Shown here one piece after another: positions 1 to 7,374 of a stretch of 37,225 nt of DNA (positions within the stretch are counted from its first letter, which is position 1; the number at the start of each line of letters is the position of its first letter). This DNA is from Stenotrophomonas geniculata ATCC 19374 = JCM 13324. GTDB lineage: Bacteria; Pseudomonadota; Gammaproteobacteria; Xanthomonadales; Xanthomonadaceae. The notes under the pieces were generated by a model. The model did not search any database and was not told the DNA's origin. It saw nothing but the letters and a program-made list of their open reading frames with translations. The stretch lies in NCBI RefSeq assembly GCF_001431625.1, contig NZ_LLXT01000156.1, positions 1 through 37,225 on the forward strand. The letters run 5' to 3'. Position numbers and translations under genes: made by a program.

Positions 1-124
1 CCCAGGGACGGGTTTACGGCGCCCCCTGCGCAACCCACCCTCCCGGCCAGCCCTCAGTAGCCAAGCGCTCTCCGCGACCACCCCGAGGGGCTTCGCCGTT
101 GGCTGGATATCCAGATACCCCGTA
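1..124. other. Intergenic sequence with no recognised gene
   Basis: These bases lie beyond the terminator of the last gene. I see no convincing reading frame, promoter or RNA gene. The first bases look like the kind of GC-rich intergenic repeat common in Stenotrophomonas, but I cannot confirm that from one copy. Confidence 0.4.
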
Positions 125-156
125 AACGAAAACGCCCCGGCGCAGGGCCAGGGCGT
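125..156 (-). terminator. Intrinsic terminator after the first transducer gene
   Basis: Read on the minus strand, ACGCCC and GGGCGT form a 6-bp stem around a GC-rich loop, followed at once by TTTTCGTTT. It begins about 25 nt after the transducer stop codon. The stem plus U-rich tail fits a rho-independent terminator that closes the chemotaxis block. Confidence 0.75.
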
Positions 157-181
157 CTTCGTGGATCAGGTCAGGCTGGAA

Positions 182-2560
182 TCAGAACTCCTGCCAGTCT
201 CCGTCGGCCAGTTCGGTGGCCATCGGGCGACCACCCGCGGTGCGCCGGGCCGGCGGTGCGACCGGTGCCGGAGCGACCGGCGCCGTGGCGCGCGGGGCAG
301 GGGCAGCGACGACGCGCGGGGCGGCCACGACCTCGGCTTCGTCCACCACGAAGATCGACACGGCCTCGCTGAGGTGGCCGGCCTGTTCTTCCATCGCGCG
401 GGCGGCGGCGGTGGCTTCTTCCACCAGTGCAGCGTTCTGCTGGGTGGTCTCGTCCATCTGCACCACGGTCTGGTTGACCTGCTCGATGCCGGCGCTCTGT
501 TCCTGCGAAGCCGCAGAGATCTCGGCCATGATGTCGGTCACGCGCTGCACCGAGGCGACGATCTCGCCCATGGTGGCGCCGGCCTTGTGTACCAGGGCCG
601 AGCCGTCGTTGACCTTGCCAACGGAGTCGTCGATCAGGCCCTTGATCTCCTTGGCGGCAGCGGCCGAGCGCTGGGCGAGGGTGCGCACCTCGCTGGCGAC
701 CACGGCGAAACCACGTCCCTGTTCACCGGCACGTGCGGCTTCCACGGCGGCGTTCAGTGCCAGGATGTTGGTCTGGAACGCGATGCCGTCGATGACCGAG
801 ATGATTTCGGCGATCTTCTTCGACGAGGCTTCGATGGCCGACATGGTGGTGACCACCTGGCCGACCACTTCACCGCCCTGCGAGGCGACGCCATGCGCGC
901 CGATCGCGAGCTGGTTGGCCTGGCGGGCGTGTTCGGCGTTCTGGCGCACGGTGGAGGTCAGTTCCTCCATCGAGGCAGCGGTTTCTTCCAGGTTGGCAGC
1001 CTGCTGTTCGGTACGGCGCGACAGGTCGCTGTTGCCCGAGGCGATTTCGCCGGCGGCCGAGCTGATCGCACGGCTGGACTGCTTGATGCGGGTGACGATC
1101 TCGCTCAGCTGCGCGGCCGTGGCGTTGGCGTCGTCGCGCATGCGGGCGAACACGCCCTGGTAGTCGCCCTGCATGCGCACGGTCAGGTCACCCTGCGACA
1201 GCGCGGCGAGCAGGCCGGAGATCTGTTCGATGCTGCCGGCATTGGCGTCCAGCAGGCCGTTGATCTGCTGGGCCAGCTGCAGGAAGAAGCCTTCCTTGTC
1301 GCTGGAATCGATGCGGCCGGACAGGTCGCCGGCGGCTGCCTGGGCGATCACGCGCGCCACTTCGGCTTCCACCTGCGCTTCCTGGGTACGGTCGCGCCAT
1401 TCCACCACGTAGCCGACGGTGTCGCCGCCTTCATTGCGGATGGTAGAGACCACCTGGGCGAACTGGGCATCGCCGTACTGCATCGGGCGACGGGCGACGC
1501 CGTGTGCCTTCAGGTTACCCAGCAGGGTCTGGTCCATTTCACCGCGGTGTTCAAGCACGGTGACCGGCTTGCCGATCAGCGAGGCCTGGGCGTCGAAGTC
1601 CGGCAGGTCGCGGCGCACTTCGTCCTGGTACTGGCTCAGGGTCTGCTGCAGGGCGCGGTTGCTGTAGACGATGGTGTTGCTGGTGTCGGTCAGGTACACG
1701 CCGGTCGAGCTGTAATCCAGCGCGGTACGGATGCGCAGGTTCTCGCGCGCCACGGCCTGGTCGGTTTCGATGCGCTCGCGCAGGTCGCGCTGCATGCGCT
1801 GCATGGCCTGCATCAGTTCGCCCACTTCATCCTGGCGGCTGACGTCGATGTGGCCATCGAGCTTGCCGCCGGCCACGTCGTTGGCAACCGACACGGCGCC
1901 GCGCACGCTGCCGACCAGGGCGCGGGCGAACAGCCAGACCAGCACCAGGCCGAGCGCGGCGCCGCCCAGCAGGGCGATCACGGTCAGCACGGCCGAGGCG
2001 GAATACGTGGAGGCGGCCTGTTCGCGCGACGCGCGGGCGAGGCGGTTGTCTTCGGCGATCAGCGCTTCCAGCGCCGCGGCGGCCTTGCGGTGCTTGGTGC
2101 GGGTTTCGCCGACGAAGGTATCGATGGCGTCGTCCGGCAGGTCCAGTTCCAGCATCTCGGTGACGCTGTCATAGGAGGCCAGGGCGTCCTTCCACTCCTT
2201 GGCGAAGGTGTCGAACAGCTTCTTCTGCTGCGCGTTGTCGACCAGGGTCGGATACTCCTTGATCGACTTGTCCATGCTCGCGCGCAGCTCGACGCCCTGC
2301 TTGCGTGCATCCGCCTTGACGTCGTCGCTGGCGCGGATCAGCTGCTGGTAGGCGGCGTTGCGGTATTCACCCAGCATGCCGCGCATCTCGCCGGCCATGC
2401 GGATGCTCTCCATGCGAGAACCCGCCAGCTCGGTGGTGACATTGTTCAGCGAATGCAGGCCACGATAGGCGACGATGCCCTGCAGCAACATCACCAGCAG
2501 GAGGACGCCGAAGGTCAGCAGCAGCTTCGGCATCAGTTTGAGGTTGTTGATCCACGGCAT
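182..2560 (-). CDS. Methyl-accepting chemotaxis protein with 4HB, HAMP and PAS-like regions (transducer 1)
   Basis: A 792-residue inner-membrane chemoreceptor that controls CheA through CheW. One membrane helix lies near residues 12-32, followed by a helical periplasmic sensor of about 155 residues, a second membrane helix near 188-210 and a HAMP segment. A PAS-like cytosolic region follows (about 285-400, with [15 protein letters not shown]), then further HAMP-like repeats ending in GDLTVRM. The signalling domain carries the hallmark hairpin tip [19 protein letters not shown]. The C-terminus is DWQEF, which resembles the pentapeptide that tethers CheR/CheB in enteric receptors. AGGAG lies 11 nt before the ATG. 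I found no sigma-28 site directly upstream, so it may be read from the promoter of the small gene before it, despite a hairpin in between. The ligand cannot be told from sequence. Confidence 0.93.
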   Translation of the reverse strand: MPWINNLKLMPKLLLTFGVLLLVMLLQGIVAYRGLHSLNNVTTELAGSRMESIRMAGEMRGMLGEYRNAAYQQLIRASDDVKADARKQGVELRASMDKSIKEYPTLVDNAQQKKLFDTFAKEWKDALASYDSVTEMLELDLPDDAIDTFVGETRTKHRKAAAALEALIAEDNRLARASREQAASTYSASAVLTVIALLGGAALGLVLVWLFARALVGSVRGAVSVANDVAGGKLDGHIDVSRQDEVGELMQAMQRMQRDLRERIETDQAVARENLRIRTALDYSSTGVYLTDTSNTIVYSNRALQQTLSQYQDEVRRDLPDFDAQASLIGKPVTVLEHRGEMDQTLLGNLKAHGVARRPMQYGDAQFAQVVSTIRNEGGDTVGYVVEWRDRTQEAQVEAEVARVIAQAAAGDLSGRIDSSDKEGFFLQLAQQINGLLDANAGSIEQISGLLAALSQGDLTVRMQGDYQGVFARMRDDANATAAQLSEIVTRIKQSSRAISSAAGEIASGNSDLSRRTEQQAANLEETAASMEELTSTVRQNAEHARQANQLAIGAHGVASQGGEVVGQVVTTMSAIEASSKKIAEIISVIDGIAFQTNILALNAAVEAARAGEQGRGFAVVASEVRTLAQRSAAAAKEIKGLIDDSVGKVNDGSALVHKAGATMGEIVASVQRVTDIMAEISAASQEQSAGIEQVNQTVVQMDETTQQNAALVEEATAAARAMEEQAGHLSEAVSIFVVDEAEVVAAPRVVAAPAPRATAPVAPAPVAPPARRTAGGRPMATELADGDWQEF

Positions 2561-2617
2561 GGGCGTTGCGATCTCCTAAGGCAGACGCGTCCGGGCGTCG
2601 GGCCCGGTTGCAGCAGA

Positions 2618-2647
2618 AACCACGCCGGCACCAGGTCCGGCGTGGTT
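2618..2647 (-). terminator. Perfect 11-bp hairpin between the small secreted-protein gene and transducer 1
   Basis: AACCACGCCGG and CCGGCGTGGTT pair perfectly around an 8-nt loop. Transcription on the minus strand leaves TTTCTGCTGC after the stem, a weak U tract. It begins 15 nt after the preceding stop codon. It may be a leaky terminator that lowers expression of the downstream transducer. Confidence 0.6.
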
Positions 2648-2661
2648 CGACGGACAGCGGA

Positions 2662-3045
2662 TTACTTGATGTTGGCCAGCTTCAGGCCGGCCGGCGAGCT
2701 GACTTCGATTTCCGCGCGCGAGGCGTCGCGCTGGATCTTGCCGATCACGCAGACGGTCTTGCCTTCCAGGGTTTCCAGCGGGAAGGAGAACTTGCCGCGG
2801 TTCTCGCCGGCGATGCGCGCCGAGAAGGTGTGGCGCGGGAAGGCGCCGCCCATGTACAGGAAGGTCGGCTGGCCTTCGGAACCTTCTGCGTAGCGGGCCT
2901 TCTCGACCTTGCCGCAGACCATGCCGTCCTTGCCGACCGAGCGCGGTGCCAGTTCCGGCGGGATCATGTCGGCCGACTGGGCAAACGCGGCGGAAGCGGT
3001 GGTGGCCAGGACAGCGGCCGAAACGAACGCAAGCAGGGACTTCAT
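2662..3045 (-). CDS. Small secreted protein, probable OB-fold, within the chemotaxis regulon
   Basis: A 127-residue protein of unknown function. Residues 1-22 are a clear Sec signal peptide with an Ala-X-Ala type end (ASAAFAQ), so it should be periplasmic. The mature part has VCGKVEKARY, GQPTFLYMGG and CVIGKIQRD, a beta-rich arrangement like the small OB-fold modules found alone or fused to secreted nucleases. That comparison is from memory and is inference. It has its own sigma-28-type promoter and lies between cheW and a transducer gene, so it is probably co-expressed with motility. GGAG lies 10 nt before the ATG. A periplasmic helper of receptor or motor is possible, but nothing in the sequence proves it. 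Confidence 0.8.
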   Translation of the reverse strand: MKSLLAFVSAAVLATTASAAFAQSADMIPPELAPRSVGKDGMVCGKVEKARYAEGSEGQPTFLYMGGAFPRHTFSARIAGENRGKFSFPLETLEGKTVCVIGKIQRDASRAEIEVSSPAGLKLANIK

Positions 3046-3117
3046 CGAGGTGTATCTCCGGGGATGGTGATGGTCGTTCCGGTTCTGCGCGCTCCTGCGC
3101 GACCGGCTTCTGTCCCC

Positions 3118-3144
3118 CTATCGGCACTGCCGGAGGGAACTGAA
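3118..3144 (-). promoter_or_regulatory. Sigma-28 promoter for the OB-fold gene (and perhaps transducer 1)
   Basis: On the minus strand, TTCA-N15-GCCGATAG matches the FliA consensus TAAA-N15-GCCGATAA at 7 of 8 bases in the -10 box, with exact spacing. The -35 is weak (2 of 4). The predicted start is near 3110, giving a leader of about 65 nt. Confidence 0.65.
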
Positions 3145-3181
3145 GGGTTGTGTGACCAGAACGTGAAGCAGGTCCGCTTGA

Positions 3182-3673
3182 TCAGGCGGCGGCGTCTTCA
3201 ACGACGTTGGCCTGGCCCATGTCGGCGCTGTCCAGCAAGGTCTCGATGTCGAGCAGGATCAGCATGCGGTCGTCCTGCGTGCCGATGCCGGAGATGAAGC
3301 GGGTATCGACGGCGGCGCCGAATTCCGGGGTCGGGCGGATCTGTTCGGCCGACAGCGGGATCACGTCCGAGACGCTGTCGACCACGATGCCGACCACTCG
3401 GTCGTCGACGTTCAGCACGATCATCACGGTGAAGGCGTCGTAGCGGGCGTCGTCCAGGCGCAGCTTCAGGCGCAGGTCGATGACCGGGACGATGGTGCCG
3501 CGCAGGTTGATCACGCCCTTGATGTAGTCCGGTGCATCCGGCACCCGGGTGACCGCGTCATAGCCGCGGATTTCCTGCACCTTGAGGATGTCCACGCCGT
3601 AGTGCTCGGCACCGAGGGTGAAGCTGAGGAATTCGCCACCGGCGCTGGCGGTGGAGCTGGTCTTGTCGTTCAT
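3182..3673 (-). CDS. cheW: Chemotaxis coupling protein CheW
   Basis: A 163-residue single-domain CheW that links receptors to CheA in the polar array. The CheW fold is visible throughout: [36 protein letters not shown] and [12 protein letters not shown], ending with [11 protein letters not shown]. Length is normal for the family. It is preceded by the best sigma-28 promoter in the window (TAAA-N15-GCCGATAT) and is probably a single-gene unit. It lies far from the cheA genes, next to the transducers it would couple. The ATG at 3673 is the only sensible start. Confidence 0.95.
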   Translation of the reverse strand: MNDKTSSTASAGGEFLSFTLGAEHYGVDILKVQEIRGYDAVTRVPDAPDYIKGVINLRGTIVPVIDLRLKLRLDDARYDAFTVMIVLNVDDRVVGIVVDSVSDVIPLSAEQIRPTPEFGAAVDTRFISGIGTQDDRMLILLDIETLLDSADMGQANVVEDAAA

Positions 3674-3715
3674 CGAGGGGTCCTGGTTCTGCCGGAAGTC
3701 CCGGTGTCAGGCTCG

Positions 3716-3742
3716 ATATCGGCCCCTCGTCGGGGGACTTTA
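3716..3742 (-). promoter_or_regulatory. Sigma-28 promoter of cheW
   Basis: TAAA-N15-GCCGATAT on the minus strand agrees with the FliA consensus at 4 of 4 and 7 of 8 bases with exact 15-bp spacing. The predicted start is about 35 nt before the cheW ATG. Confidence 0.88.
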
Positions 3743-3769
3743 GGTGTGGGCCCCGCGTTGTCGCGAGGT

Positions 3770-3792
3770 TGCCGGCCAGCGGCCGGCACTAC
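3770..3792 (-). repeat. SMAG-like palindromic repeat after the PilZ gene
   Basis: Minus-strand GTAG is followed by TGCCGGCC-GCT-GGCCGGCA, an 8-bp stem with a 3-nt loop. The GTAG head and adjoining hairpin are the signature of S. maltophilia SMAG repeats. It lies between the stop codon of the PilZ gene and the cheW promoter and could end or stabilise the PilZ transcript. Confidence 0.75.
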
Positions 3793-3806
3793 CGGTTGGA
3801 CGAGCC

Positions 3807-4580
3807 CTACAGCTCGCCGTTGCGGCGCGCCTTGCGCTGGCGGTCGATGCGGAAGATATAGCGTTGGATGGCGCTGTCGGCGCCACGTGGCAGGATGTCG
3901 AAGCGCATGCCCACGCGCTTGATCTCGATGCCGTTGGGTTGGAGCTGCGGCAGCAGGTTGCAGACGACCAGCTCGATCTCCAGGTCCGGGCCGTCGGGCA
4001 GCGACAGCACCGCCGGGTAGCGCTTCTGCAGGCTGAACACCGCGCAGTCGGTAGGCACGGCCACCGCCAGGCCGCCACCACTGATGTCAACCACCCGCAT
4101 CGACAGCGCTTCGGCACGGCTCTCGCCGGCAGGGACCAGCAGCTGGGGCGAATCGGTGACGGGCGTCTCCAGCCGGTACATCTCACGTCGCTGCAGATGG
4201 ACCAGCTCGTCCGGCAGAGGGGCGCGGAAGGCGACGTGGCCGTCATTGTCCACACGCTGCAGTGCCTGCAGGCGGAACCGCACCAGCACGCGTTCGAGCT
4301 GGGCGAAGCACAGCAGATGATCGGCCTGTTCGGCGGCGCGGTTGGACGCCTCCTGCGGGCTGCCATCGAGCAGCAGGGTGTCTTCGTCCTCGTCGAGCTC
4401 AAGCAGCGCGGTCGGGAACGAGCGGTCGCGGCCGTCGATATGCGCATTGATCAGTGATCGCTGGTCGATCAGCGATCGCAGCAGCTGCCGCAGCTGGCGC
4501 GGATTACGGACCAGGAAACGTTCGTCAGCGGCGTCAGCCGCGTGGACATCATGCACTGCAGTGTCGTTGCCGTCGGACAT
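3807..4580 (-). CDS. ycgR: YcgR-type PilZ protein, cyclic-di-GMP flagellar brake
   Basis: A 257-residue cytosolic protein with two regions: an N-terminal YcgR-like domain (about residues 15-125) and a PilZ domain. The PilZ domain has both cyclic-di-GMP contacts, RREMYR (R-x3-R) and DISGGG (D-x-S-x2-G). In this family, ligand-bound protein binds the flagellar motor and slows it. I chose the ATG at 4580 over the in-frame GTG at 4646 because a sigma-28 promoter at 4636-4662 would start transcription near 4629, downstream of that GTG. A standard ribosome site before the ATG is weak. The MHYT-GGDEF-EAL protein in the same window is a plausible source or sink of its ligand. Confidence 0.9.
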   Translation of the reverse strand: MSDGNDTAVHDVHAADAADERFLVRNPRQLRQLLRSLIDQRSLINAHIDGRDRSFPTALLELDEDEDTLLLDGSPQEASNRAAEQADHLLCFAQLERVLVRFRLQALQRVDNDGHVAFRAPLPDELVHLQRREMYRLETPVTDSPQLLVPAGESRAEALSMRVVDISGGGLAVAVPTDCAVFSLQKRYPAVLSLPDGPDLEIELVVCNLLPQLQPNGIEIKRVGMRFDILPRGADSAIQRYIFRIDRQRKARRNGEL

Positions 4581-4635
4581 GGAATCTACGGTCAGGGGCG
4601 GGCGCCAGCACGCGTTGGCGCGAGGCTCGATGGGG

Positions 4636-4662
4636 ATATCGGCCACTGTGCCGGATTATGAA
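4636..4662 (-). promoter_or_regulatory. Sigma-28 promoter of the PilZ gene
   Basis: TTCA-N15-GCCGATAT on the minus strand: 7 of 8 bases in the -10 box with exact spacing, and the same weak TTCA -35 as the promoter at 3118. Predicted start near 4629, about 48 nt before the ATG at 4580. Confidence 0.72.
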
Positions 4663-4690
4663 GTGAGAATTGCATCACTTTCCATGCGTC

Positions 4691-4732
4691 CGGGGTCGGA
4701 TCCCCTTCCCGAAGGAAAGGGATCCGACCCCG
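4691..4732. repeat. Long GGATCC-containing palindrome after transducer 2
   Basis: Two 19-base arms (CGGGGTCGGATCC followed by CCTTCC or CTTTCC) pair at 18 of 19 positions around a 4-nt loop that reads TTCG on the minus strand. It begins just after the stop codon of transducer 2 and has no U tract. A related palindrome lies at 7266-7300. Confidence 0.8.
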
Positions 4733-4738
4733 GGTACA

Positions 4739-6988
4739 TCAGAACTCCTGCCAGTCGCCGTCTGCGGCCAGCGCCGGCTGGGCTGTCGCGGTGCGCAGCG
4801 TACGCGCCGGGACCGGCTTTGCGGCCGGTGCGGCGGCTGCAACCTGGCGCGGTACCGGTGCCGCCAGCGGGCGTGCCGGGATGGCCGTCGTGCCCTGTGA
4901 TGCCAGCCGGAAGCGGGCCACGGCTTCACCCAGCTGCACGGCCTGGTCTTCCATTGCACGCGCGGCGGCGGTGGCTTCCTCCACCAGCGCGGCGTTCTGC
5001 TGGGTGGCCTCGTCCATCTGCACCACGGTCTGGTTGACCTGCTCAATGCCGGCCGACTGTTCCTGCGAAGCAGCGGAAATCTCGGCCATGATGTCGGTCA
5101 CGCGCTGCACCGAGGCCACGATCTCGCCCATGGTGCTGCCGGCCTGGTGGACCAGGCTGGAGCCCTCGGCAACCTTGCCGACCGAATCATCGATCAGGCC
5201 CTTGATCTCCTTGGCGGCAGCCGCCGAGCGCTGGGCGAGGGTGCGCACTTCGCTGGCGACCACGGCGAAGCCGCGGCCCTGTTCACCGGCACGCGCGGCT
5301 TCCACGGCGGCATTCAGCGCCAGGATGTTGGTCTGGAACGCAATGCCGTCAATGACGCTGATGATCTCGGCGATCTTCTTCGACGAGGCTTCGATGGCGG
5401 ACATGGTGGTGACCACCTGGCCGACGACTTCACCGCCCTGCGAGGCGACGCCATGGGCACCGATGGCGAGCTGGTTGGCCTGGCGGGCGTGCTCGGCGTT
5501 CTGACGCACAGTGGAGGTCAGTTCCTCCATCGAGGCAGCGGTCTCTTCCAGGTTGGCGGCCTGCTGCTCGGTACGGCGCGACAGGTCGCTGTTGCCCGAT
5601 GCAATCTCACCGGCGGCCAGGGTGATGCTGCCAGCGCTGGCCTGGATCTGGCCGACGATCTGGGTCAGCTGGGTGACGGTGGTGTTGGCGTCGTCACGCA
5701 TGCGCGCGAACACGCCGTTGAACTGGCCGTCCATGCGTGCGGTCAGGTCGCCGGCGGCGATCGACTGCAGCAGCTGCGAGAGCTGGCCGAGGTTGCCGTC
5801 GGCCACCTGCATCATGCTGTTGAGCTGCTCGATCATCACGCGGAAATCGTGATCGAAACGCTGCGCATCACCGCGCTGGCTGAAGTCGCCGGCGGCAGCG
5901 GCAGAGGCCAGCTGCTGGATCTGCGTGTTGATGGCCAGCAGGCTGGCCTTGGCCGCATCCATCGACTCGTGCAGGATCGCGCGGCTGCCGGGCAGGCGGC
6001 GTGCGTCCGGGGTCAGATTGCCGGTGGCGTACTGGTTGAGTACTTCAATGGCATCGACGATTGCATCGAGGTGTTCGAAGATCACCGTGTTGATGCCGTT
6101 GGCCAGCTGGCCATAGACGCCCGGGAAGTCTTCGGGAATGCGGTGGCTGATGTCCGGGCCGGCATGCATCTGGGCCATCAGCTGGGTCTGCTCGCTGAAG
6201 CGGCGCAGCATCGCGGTCATCTCCGCGGTGGCGGCCAGCATCTTGCCGGCCTCGTCCTTGCTGGTGGCCTGGGTGCTGACGCTGAGGTCGCCGCGGGAAA
6301 CTGCCTGGATGGCATGCACGGCCTTGCCCAGCGGACCGGTGACCGCGCGCGAGATGACGATGGCCAGCGCGGCGGCCACCAGTGACAGCAGTACGATGCA
6401 GCCGATGATGGCGATCATACTGTTGCGATGGGTGGCGTTGGCGTCGGCGATCTTGCCGTCCATCTGCCCGGCGATGTGGGTGCCCAGTGCCTTCATTGCA
6501 GCGAACAGGTCGCGACGTGCCGGGCGCGACTGCTCGTCGGAGATCTGCTGCGCCAGGGCGCCGTCACCGGCGGTCACGGCGTCGCGCATCGCCTTGTTGG
6601 CGGCGAAGTAGCGATCCAGCTGCGTGCTGGCCGCGCGATAGAGTTCGCGCTCCTTCTCCAGCGCCGGCAGCGCCGAGTACGCCGCCAGTTCGTCATGCAC
6701 GGCTTTGGCGGTGTCGTCCATGCGCTTGTTGTAGTCGGCGACCTTCTCCGGCTGGTCCAGCATGCTCAGCTGGGCCAGTTCGTAGGTACGGAACTCACCG
6801 AGCTGCGAGCGCGCCTCGCCCAGGTGCTGGACGGAGGGGATATCGTTGCCGGCCATCTCGCGCAGCTGCGCGTTGGCTTCGCTCAGGCGCAGCAGGGCGA
6901 ACGCGCCGAGGACCAGGGTCATCAACGTGGTGAGGGTGAACCCCACGGCCAGCTTGCGGGCGATGGGCAGATCTTGGAACCACTTCAT
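4739..6988 (-). CDS. Methyl-accepting chemotaxis protein with several HAMP-like repeats (transducer 2)
   Basis: A 749-residue inner-membrane chemoreceptor. Membrane helices lie near residues 11-31 and 188-211, enclosing a helical periplasmic sensor. A HAMP domain follows the second helix, and further HAMP-like units run through [24 protein letters not shown] and GDLTARMDG. The signalling domain carries [19 protein letters not shown] and the protein ends in DWQEF, as in transducer 1. The stretch from about 4960 to 5610 is nearly identical to the matching part of transducer 1, which suggests duplication or gene conversion. GGAG lies 9 nt before the ATG, and a sigma-28 promoter lies about 100 nt upstream. 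There is no PAS-like region. The ligand is unknown. Confidence 0.93.
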   Translation of the reverse strand: MKWFQDLPIARKLAVGFTLTTLMTLVLGAFALLRLSEANAQLREMAGNDIPSVQHLGEARSQLGEFRTYELAQLSMLDQPEKVADYNKRMDDTAKAVHDELAAYSALPALEKERELYRAASTQLDRYFAANKAMRDAVTAGDGALAQQISDEQSRPARRDLFAAMKALGTHIAGQMDGKIADANATHRNSMIAIIGCIVLLSLVAAALAIVISRAVTGPLGKAVHAIQAVSRGDLSVSTQATSKDEAGKMLAATAEMTAMLRRFSEQTQLMAQMHAGPDISHRIPEDFPGVYGQLANGINTVIFEHLDAIVDAIEVLNQYATGNLTPDARRLPGSRAILHESMDAAKASLLAINTQIQQLASAAAAGDFSQRGDAQRFDHDFRVMIEQLNSMMQVADGNLGQLSQLLQSIAAGDLTARMDGQFNGVFARMRDDANTTVTQLTQIVGQIQASAGSITLAAGEIASGNSDLSRRTEQQAANLEETAASMEELTSTVRQNAEHARQANQLAIGAHGVASQGGEVVGQVVTTMSAIEASSKKIAEIISVIDGIAFQTNILALNAAVEAARAGEQGRGFAVVASEVRTLAQRSAAAAKEIKGLIDDSVGKVAEGSSLVHQAGSTMGEIVASVQRVTDIMAEISAASQEQSAGIEQVNQTVVQMDEATQQNAALVEEATAAARAMEDQAVQLGEAVARFRLASQGTTAIPARPLAAPVPRQVAAAAPAAKPVPARTLRTATAQPALAADGDWQEF

Positions 6989-7098
6989 GCAGGGTGCTCC
7001 AGGTGGGCAGAGTGCCGGCGTCTGTGCGCCGGTTTGGGGGTGGTTGCAGAGCGAACGGTGGTGCCCGGTGGGGGTTCGGTGACGGCCGTCAAAGCGAA

Positions 7099-7125
7099 AT
7101 AGCGGCGCAGTCCGGATGGACTTTA
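7099..7125 (-). promoter_or_regulatory. Sigma-28 promoter of transducer 2
   Basis: TAAA-N15-GCCGCTAT on the minus strand: 4 of 4 in the -35 and 6 of 8 in the -10 box, with exact spacing. Predicted start near 7090, giving a leader of about 100 nt. Confidence 0.75.
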
Positions 7126-7265
7126 TGGACGCAGATCACATTCGGTTGCGTAGGGATGACGGCGCGAAAGCGTTGCAGCGACGCGGCTTCGCTTGGATGA
7201 AGTGGTTACGCCCGCAGCCATCGTGTCGACGGAGTTCACGATTTGGTATCGGGGTGCCGTCCCGC

Positions 7266-7300
7266 GATCAGATCCCTTTCCTGCGGAATGGAATCTGATC
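7266..7300. repeat. GATCAGATCC palindrome upstream of transducer 2
   Basis: GATCAGATCCCTTTCC and GGAATGGAATCTGATC pair at 14 of 16 positions around TGC. It is clearly related to the palindrome at 4691-4732 (same layout of GGATC, CTTTCC and complementary arm), so the two copies flank transducer 2. Confidence 0.7.
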
Positions 7301-7315
7301 CCACTGGCAGGGCGA

Positions 7316-7351
7316 ACACAAACAGAAACCGCCGCCCCGAAGGGCGGCGGT
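7316..7351 (-). terminator. Strong intrinsic terminator after the second cheA
   Basis: A 10-bp stem (ACCGCCGCCC with GGGCGGCGGT) encloses a TTCG tetraloop on the minus strand, followed by TTTCTGTTTGTG. It starts about 25 nt after the cheA stop codon. This is the clearest terminator in the window. Confidence 0.88.
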
Positions 7352-7374
7352 CCAGTACGCGCCTGCAACGTAGA

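Larger units (their letters stand above)
6989..7374. other. 386-bp intergenic region: promoter, repeat palindrome and terminator
   Basis: This gap holds the leader and sigma-28 promoter of transducer 2 (7099-7125), a GGATC-type palindrome (7266-7300) and the terminator of the second cheA gene (7316-7351). I see nothing gene-like in the remaining 7126-7265 stretch. Confidence 0.7.

Noticed and set aside
161..2893. A 910-codon plus-strand frame opposite transducer 1
   Set aside because: Composition is biased and no family is recognisable. It is the GC-rich shadow of the transducer.
4648..4680. Sigma-54-like or sigma-70-like site (GGAAAGTGATGC, CATAAT) before the PilZ gene
   Set aside because: GG and GC are 8 bp apart instead of 10, and the -35 opposite CATAAT is poor. 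The sigma-28 site explains the region better.
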